DNA of 64,000 nucleotides from Datnioides undecimradiatus. Lineage: Eukaryota; Chordata; Actinopteri; Lobotiformes; Datnioididae. The notes under the pieces were generated by a model. That model saw only the letters and a list, made by a program, of their open reading frames with translations. It ran no database searches and had not been told where the DNA came from. The stretch's first letter is position 1. Each line of letters begins with the position of its first letter. Position numbers and translations under genes: made by a program. This document shows positions 57,116 to 64,000 of this stretch, piece after piece. Location of the stretch: NCBI GenBank assembly GCA_008933995.1, contig WARS01000013.1, forward strand, positions 10,312,023 to 10,376,022. Direction: 5' to 3'.

Positions 57116-58423
57116 GGAAAAAACCCACCATTGGCCTTTTGACATTAAAGCTACATCGATTGTTGTTGGCCACTCAGGGGGTGCAGAAGGTGTCTAAAAT
57201 ACATCACTGACATACACATTATCACCTTATGAAGTTATGGTGAACTTAGCACTTATGTGCTTTTGGATAGCAGATATGAAGGAATGTCAGCATTTTAATT
57301 TGTCGTGAAACACTGATTGTCCTTTGAGCTCGGCTTAAGTTTCCACAGATTCCTATGAAAGATAACTTCATGGCTGCCTCCTGTGGCTGGAAACAAGTCT
57401 AATGAGAGTGGAGCTGTAGGCAGGCAAACCAAAACAATGAGGAAAAAATAAGCATAAAAACTTTAAAAGGCTAGTGGAGGATGTAGAGTTTGGTGGTAAC
57501 TTGAGGGTTCAGCCCTAAAAATTACACATTTCATATTAGGCATTGTCATTTGACTGATAAATATGAAAACATTTACTAGTGTACCTTTAAACACAAATGA
57601 ATGAATAGAAACGTTCACTGTCCTATATTTATTTGTCATTTCAAGCAAATTAACTCTATGTATTCATAGAGTTAATAAAAGCAGGTGATATATGAATATG
57701 TTATTGGCAATATCAGAGAATGGCAATAAAACTAGAGGAGCTAACGGATCCTCCGTTCTTGTTTACATTAGCTACATACTGTATATGTATTTACAACTGA
57801 TTATTGCCTAGCCATTTACAAAAATAACTTACAACAAATCAACACAAAAAACAATAATATACAACAATATAAATGACCTATGAATAGTTATTTGTGTCTA
57901 TATTTACAACTTGCATAGGAAACTGATGCACGCACATGAGCCTGCCTGTCTGAATGTTTCAAGTGAATGATGAGGTACATGCCATAAACACTTTAGCACC
58001 TGGGAAACCGAATCAGTAAACATGGGTTTTATACATTGCATCATAACCATTAAAAAGGTCCTTTTAATCTTAATGATTCTACACATCTTTAAAATATTCA
58101 TGGAAAAATAAGCTTTTTTTCCTATTCTCACATAAAATACATGTAATATTTGTCTAAACTTTTAGACATTTGAGGCTAAAGCTTCAAACGTTCTTCAAAG
58201 AGTCATTGTCATGCATTTGAAGTTCTGTCTCATTCAGTTTTAGGAAGAAATAATATCTCCTCTCCTATTCATGTCCAGTTTGAGGTTATAGGTTTGATGT
58301 TTGCTGAATATTTCCAGGATATTTGGTTTCAAAGTTTCAAGCCCTCAGTTAAACACATTTTTAAAAAACATATTGTTCTTAAGAGGTGTGATTGGTACAG
58401 CAGAATAACCCTTTTTGATGCTC
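57116..58423 (-). other. acvr1b-ankrd33 interval, part ankrd33 3'UTR
   Basis: No exon recognised. A minus-strand AATAAA at 57628-57633 is a candidate end for ankrd33, giving a 0.8-kb 3'UTR. A 12-bp inverted repeat with a 4-base loop (ATTAACTCTATG / CATAGAGTTAAT) lies at 57649-57676. Confidence 0.45.
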
Positions 58424-61400
58424 TTAGTTTTTGGCCTTTTTGTTGTTTTTTTCTTTTCTTTTCTCCTTTTTGTCCTTCTCTGCCTTTTCTTTCTCAGCTT
58501 TCTTCTTCTCCTTCTTTTTCTCATCCTTGATCTCCTTGTACTTCCACTTGGGTGGTTCCAGGAAGCCTTTGTCCTTCTTCTTTTTCTTTTCTTTCTTCGG
58601 CGTTGCTTCTGCAGGCCTGCTGACATTGATCTTCGGGATGCAGCCTGAGGGGAATACACTGTTCCTCCTTGCCATACTACGGGGAATAAATGTAGAAGCG
58701 ACTTTGGTGGACGCCAATGAGAGCATACTGCCTCGCTGCTCAGTCTCAGCACAGCACGTTGTAGCTATAGACTCTGCAGAGTGGAACGTTGGAATGATGT
58801 GTGATACAGAGCCGTTGCTGTGGCACACTGAGGTCTCTTCTAATACTTTATCTGGGTGTTTCTTCAACAGCTCTGGCACAGCCAGGCGCTTCTTTCCCAC
58901 CTCCGGAGGGCTTGTAGGGCAGAGAGGACGGCATCCAGTTGAAATTAGGGGACTGTGGATGCTGGTGGTCATGCGCACCATGTGGTCCATGCACCCGTTG
59001 TCCTCAGGATCACGTGGAAACCTGAATCCAAATGTGTTTTTGATTCGCTGGGTTATTTTTTCCCTAGTACTTTTCTCAGCTAAGGCATGCGCTACCCTCT
59101 CCCTGAGCTCAGGCCACTCAGGGACATAGCTCTCGCAGAACTGCTCAGCTTTTGGCCGCATATTAAGGCGGCGGAGACGATGCAGGGTCTCATAACGACC
59201 TGTTTTCAGTGCCCAGTCCCGAGCACATTTTCCTTTTGTGGAGTCTACTGCATGTGTGTCAGCCCCTAGGGATAAAGATGGAAGAGCAGAGAAATAAGAA
59301 GAGCAAGGGTTATTTTTAATTCTGAAATGAATAATATATTCATCTTTTTTTATTTTTTTTTTAGTGTTTTTCAGATCTGCAGAAAGCTGATAGGCCATTT
59401 TCATGGCTGACGTTTGGCTTGTCATAGTACAAAAAGCACAGGTGTCATTAATCATATTAACACTGGCTCTGTTCAAGTTCATAGATAAATGGTCCAGTAT
59501 GCTGGCTTAGTTATTTTAGCCAGCATACACAATACCCAATATCCTATAGTGCATCTCTAGCTGCAATGCAATGCAGTTAATTAAATGAAAGAAAATGAAT
59601 CAGCAACTATTAAAATTTTTTTAAAAATTAAAGTAATTTTTCAGCAACAATGTAAACTTTGCTCTATAAAATGTTGCTGTTTTCTCTTTCATATGTGACA
59701 GTACATCATTTAATATCTTAAAGTTTGCATTTAGTTGAACAAAACAACCAAACTTAGCTCAGCTTTGAGAAAATGGGAATGCTCTCTTTTTTAATAACAT
59801 TTTACAAACTAGAAGGTTAATCATTTAATTGATAAAATAAACAGCAGGTTAATTAATGAAGAAGATATTTAAGTAGCAGTGGCCATATTGCAGCAATGAA
59901 TTATGTCTAACACAGATTTTAGAAAATGTGAGCAGTCTCCAAATAGCTTTGCAAGTGGCTAATCTAGACCCAGCCTGCAAGACTAGTAAATCAGAGATTA
60001 CTGGAGCGTGTGTTAAGATGTGATAATGTCCTCAGAATGATCCCTTAAACCGGTCTGGCGTCACTGGCACATTCACTCGCAAACAGAGTTAGCTGGCTTC
60101 AAATATGGAGAGATAAACCGTGGGGTCAGCTATTCTCACCACAGGTGCTGTAACTGTTCATTTAGAGCTATATAGGAGTCCAGGTTAATGAGCTAATGTC
60201 AAGGTTTCAAAAAGGCCTAATAATATCATAGTACACTGACTTCAACAGTCAACAGTGATTGTAACGTTGTCAAAAGTCAAAAGTTGTTTCAGTGGTAGAT
60301 GGAAAAGCTACAAAGAACAGTGTTTACAAGGCATTTAAAAGTCAGACTTTTGAATGCATTGCAAAGTCCCTGCGAGAAAACAGTGCTATTAGTCAGCTGA
60401 GCATTATTTTATATGTGTTTTATATGCCAGTTAAAATGATTACCCAGTCTATAATGACCTTTGTAGTTATATTTTTTTTCTTTAAATACACCTGTAGGGA
60501 CCTGTAGGTATGATGCAAGGACTAGATATATAATATTCCAGAAATGATGCATATAATATAGAATAAAGTAATAATTGAAATCATGAGTGCATCACAAATG
60601 CACCCTGCTCTTACATACCAGCCATCACAAGCGCAGCCACGACGTCATTGCGGCCCGTCATAGCAGCTTTGATAAGGGCTGTAAAGCCTCGACAATCCCT
60701 AATTTCAGTGTCTATGCTGGCATAGTAGTTTAGGAGATACATGACCGTGTTGATATGACCTGCAAAACAACAACAACAAAAAACAACAACAACAACATAG
60801 AGATCAGATCAGCAGGAAGTAGGAAAATGTGTAACATCTGAAAGGTGGTCTGGTCTGTGGTCTCTCAAAAAGTCTTAACGTGACTCAAATGAAGAAATTG
60901 GCTGAGACTTGTTTCTGACTGAGACTTTCTCAGAATCTCTATGTGTTTGTCATGTCATATATTGCTACTAAATAAGGTTATGACCATAACTGAAGCAGCT
61001 CAAATGTTTTATCACCAGAACATGACACTTGTTTTGTTTTGTCACTGTTTGACTCACCTGCTTGGGATGCAATCATCAGAGCAGTGTTGCCTTCATTGTC
61101 CTGGTGATTTATGTCTATGAAGGGACAGTTGTGAAGACCATATACAATATCCACGTAACCTTTGCAGCAAGCCACCATCAAGCCATTCTGTTGGTAACAG
61201 TCAACAGTGAGGATCAATGACAGTGGAGTGTTTTAGACCTTTTAGCAGACCAGAGCTATGATTTACAGGTTCTGAATTATTAACATTACAAATGAGACTC
61301 TCACCCAGCCATTAATGTCCAGCTCCATGACCTCCTCTTGTGTGACCCCTCTCTCCAGAACTTTCTGCAGAGAGACGGCTTCATTGCGGGCACATGCCTG

Positions 61401-61565
61401 ATACAGTGTTGATGCAGCTTGCCCATTTGTCATCTGTGATGTGTAGTCCGGAAGCACAGAGTCATCAGAGAGGATGCTGTCTGAATCAGACTCGCTCCCT
61501 GACAGAGATACATCATCGTCATCAGGGCCTGAGCCCAGATCGGGATCCTCCGCTGCAGTGGCCAT
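58424..61565 (-). CDS. ankrd33: ankyrin repeat domain 33 (photoreceptor ankyrin protein)
   Basis: Ankyrin-repeat protein; mammalian ANKRD33 (PANKY) is photoreceptor-enriched and described as a repressor of CRX-driven transcription. Exons 61565-61305, 61187-61058, 60759-60619 and 59265-58424 give 457 residues. An acidic, Ser-rich N-terminus (GPDDDDVSLSGSESDSD) precedes ankyrin repeats at about 86-215 (GLMVACCKGYVDIVYGL, NEGNTALMIASQAGHINTV, GFTALIKAAMTGRNDVVAAL, GKCARDWALKTGRYETL). The family signatures DHMVRMTTSIHSP and SPPEVGKKRLAVPELL follow. The last about 60 residues are Lys/Glu-rich with a PPKWKYKE core. Start choice: first ATG after a 5'UTR acceptor at 61614. Location beside acvr1b matches ANKRD33 rather than ANKRD33B. 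Confidence 0.92.
59266..60618 (-). other. ankrd33: ankrd33 intron 3
   Basis: A 1.35-kb intron. No nested gene or recognisable repeat seen. Confidence 0.8.
60763..60797. repeat. (CAA)n repeat beside an ankrd33 splice acceptor
   Basis: AACAACAACAAC units begin directly upstream of the exon 3 acceptor; on the transcribed strand this is a T/G-rich tract next to the polypyrimidine tract. Confidence 0.9.
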
Positions 61566-61613
61566 CTTCCAACAGCAGAGCAAGTGAGTTGGAACTGTAT
61601 CCTTTGGCTACAT

Positions 61614-62800
61614 CTGCAAGAAAAATCGAAAATTGAGTCTCATTGGCCAGAAACTTCTCAACATTGTCTATAGGTGAAATAAGTTGTCCTCCTGGGTTGG
61701 AAAGGATGGGTTTTCCTCCCTGGATGTCTGCAGAGTTAATATCATCTCCTCATTGTAAATACAAAGTGTTGTGTTTATAAGGCTTCAGACAAATTGAAAG
61801 ATCAAAAGTTTGCTTTTTGTTGGATTGACAAAAGGTAACATGAGTCTGTCAGTGAGGGATTATGCGTGTGTTACCTGGGTGTCATGGAGTGGGTGTGGCT
61901 GTATGAGCTCAGTGTGCCTTTACTGTTGAATAACTGGATCAGCATCTAAAAGCCCTGCTGAACATACAGGAGGGCTAAATGAGGAACAACCCACCTCAGA
62001 ATAACCTCAGTCACATGTGGCCCCGGTCAACTCATGTTTTGTCTCTGTTACTGTGTCTGAAGCCATCATAACAAATAAAAATAATAACTAATAACTTTTT
62101 TCTATATTTGATGTGGTATGTATAAACATTTTGCAAATTATTACACTATACTCAAGTGTTAAAACTTAAAAACCAAAGCAACTGCATCATTAATTTGAAT
62201 CTTCAAAATCTCTAAAGATGTTGTTTGGCAGTTTCACAAATAAGATGTCACTTGTTGTGATTGTGTTGTACAAGAAACCACTTCTTTCTCACTTGCAAAT
62301 GTCAAAACCTCTAAATCACAGACCAACATGAAACCACAGTTTATGAAAGCAATTAAAGAAGTGATTATTTGGAGGCAGAACTGCAGCATTCACCATTTGA
62401 CGTCATTACAACATGTAACTGTAATGATGTTGGATCACTTTGATCAAAATAAGTTATTTATGAACAGAATAACAGAAATGTACACTTACCATAAAGGGTA
62501 ATCAATCGCCTGTAAATGTAGATGAATCCACGTGTTAGTGTGTGTATCTCACACTTCTGTGACTTCTTGTGGATGATGTCTGACTTCCTCCAACACTCCT
62601 ACTGTGTCCTCAGAGCAGCTGAGAGGTCACAGTTTCCTCCCGGGCCTGTAAATAGAGGTACTTTACCCATTTCCATCCCACATATTGTCGTGATGACATA
62701 AAACTAAGAGGAGGAGTCTTCGCTGTGTTGCTGAGACACTGTGTGTTCATCCATGCTTAGCTCATCCCACTTACAACAGCTTTATGGAGAGGATTACTTA
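61614..62800 (-). promoter_or_regulatory. ankrd33: ankrd33 5' region with candidate noncoding exon
   Basis: An acceptor at 61614-61616 (TTGCAG on the minus strand) shows that a 5'UTR exon lies upstream. A strong donor ATG|GTAAGTG ends a candidate noncoding exon at 62490. Farther up are TGCTGA (62729-62734, an NRL/MAF half-site) and GGATTA (62791-62796, a CRX/OTX site). Confidence 0.4.
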
Positions 62801-64000
62801 CTGCCTTGACCATTTTCATCTTTCAACACTAGCGTTGTTCAGGTTACCTCATACACTCCCCAATTTTCAAAACTGGTTCAACATAAGAGAGTTTCTTGAA
62901 TTTGCATGCCATTTTTTTTCCCTTTTTGTCCTTGTTTTGCTTTTTTGTGCAAAGTAAGCAGACTCTTCCATGCTTTAACTTTTTGATAAAGTGTCATAGG
63001 TACATTTGACCCCAGTAAAAAACATGGAACATAAACAGAAGAACATTTAAAAGAAAACTCCTAAAAACAATCATGCGTCTACAACAAGCACACCTCATCT
63101 TCAGGCACTTATAAATAAGTATGTATTTATGTAAAAACCTCTTATTACAAATGCAGAAAACACTAAGTAAACATTAAGTATTTTGTATTTGGTCTACAAA
63201 TAAGTAACTAATCCAATTGTATATGTATAAAATGTTAACTGTAAGCTGCTTAAGCCAGGGGAATCTAATTAATTGTTAAGACTGACTAGCAGACGATCAA
63301 ATCTCATCAGAGGTGACCATTGTGCTCTGAGCAGATAGGACAGATTCCAGACTCACGAGTTAAAACACCAACAAAAATCATTTCACAGTAGAGGCTGGTG
63401 ATGTTTCTCAGGTTTACTACAGGATGCGGTTCTCCCACACACTTCCCAGGTTTGAATGTCATATTTCAGCCTTTATAATCTGGTCATAAGAGAGTGAAAC
63501 TGATGAGCAGTTTATGTATAGTATTTATGACCTAATATCAGGGACATACAACCTACACTAACATGAATTAAATCTGAAATCAGTTTAGTCTTGGAGCGTA
63601 AAAACCTGAATATCGATTTTACTTGAATGAAACAGAACTAATAAAAAAGAAAATTGTACAACCAGTAAGATCTCGTCCACTCAAGTTTTTTCTGAATCTA
63701 ATGTGAATTAGTTTAAGTTCTGCTTTGGTCTTCACTCACTGAAATAAGCCTGCGGGACCTGTGGGACGTGGCTGGACCCGTCTGGACAGATTAACCCCTG
63801 TCTTGTCCAGAATGGCCTGAGGACAGATCCCACTGCAATTGAACAGCTGTCTTTATCCACCCAGAGGAGAAAAAGACCTGTTGCAAAGCCCAGATTGTCT
63901 ACTTTTTTCTTCAGGTAGACATCAGACAGGCTAGCTGAGATCTTTTTCTGAAGCCTTCTAGCTTATCTTCTTAAAGAAAAATCAAAGGAGCACACGTGCC
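62801..64000. other. right-edge intergenic sequence
   Basis: AT-rich; no exon, repeat family or motif that I can support. Confidence 0.5.

Noticed and set aside
58431-59129. Long plus-strand open frame of 232 codons
   Set aside because: It is antisense to the ankrd33 last exon; its Phe/Ser richness simply mirrors the Lys/Glu-coding purine tract.

Overview
This is vertebrate nuclear DNA, almost certainly from a spiny-rayed teleost fish. Genes are split by canonical GT-AG introns, intergenic DNA is AT-rich with CA/TA microsatellites, and the interspersed repeats have the look of teleost families. Eight protein-coding genes can be assembled exon by exon, and every junction keeps the reading frame. 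No bacterial, viral or CRISPR-type locus is present, and I found no undescribed multi-gene system. The window is a compact conserved gene block with a few odd features worth checking.

Layout, left to right. (1) 1-5.7 kb: repeat- and microsatellite-rich sequence with one promoter-like patch near 2.6-3.3 kb and no recognisable exon. (2) 5.7-11.5 kb: arf3 on the minus strand, with a long 3'UTR, four coding exons and a distal noncoding first exon. (3) 11.5-16.5 kb: intergenic, holding one isolated and perfectly open prpf6-like exon between two microsatellites, a perfect hairpin and an interrupted repeat. (4) 16.5-20.2 kb: fkbp11 (+). (5) 21.8-23.5 kb: rps26 (+). (6) 23.5-32.9 kb: ikzf4 (-), facing rps26 tail to tail. 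(7) 34.2-38.6 kb: a Rheb-family GTPase (+), head to head with ikzf4. (8) 39.0-45.7 kb: prkag1 (+). (9) 46.2-56.4 kb: acvr1b (-), convergent with prkag1. (10) 58.4-62.6 kb: ankrd33 (-), followed by upstream noncoding DNA to the end.

The gene content matches human chromosome 12q13 from memory (ARF3/FKBP11, PRKAG1/RHEBL1, RPS26/IKZF4, ACVR1B/ANKRD33). In human these pairs are megabases apart; here they sit inside 64 kb. The genes are functionally diverse: Golgi trafficking, ER protein folding, translation, transcriptional repression, mTORC1 activation, AMPK energy sensing, activin/Nodal signalling and a photoreceptor ankyrin protein. The Rheb/Prkag1 pair is notable because the two proteins act on opposite sides of mTORC1 control. 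Promoter regions of several genes share clusters of a GCTAACGTTAGC-type palindrome.
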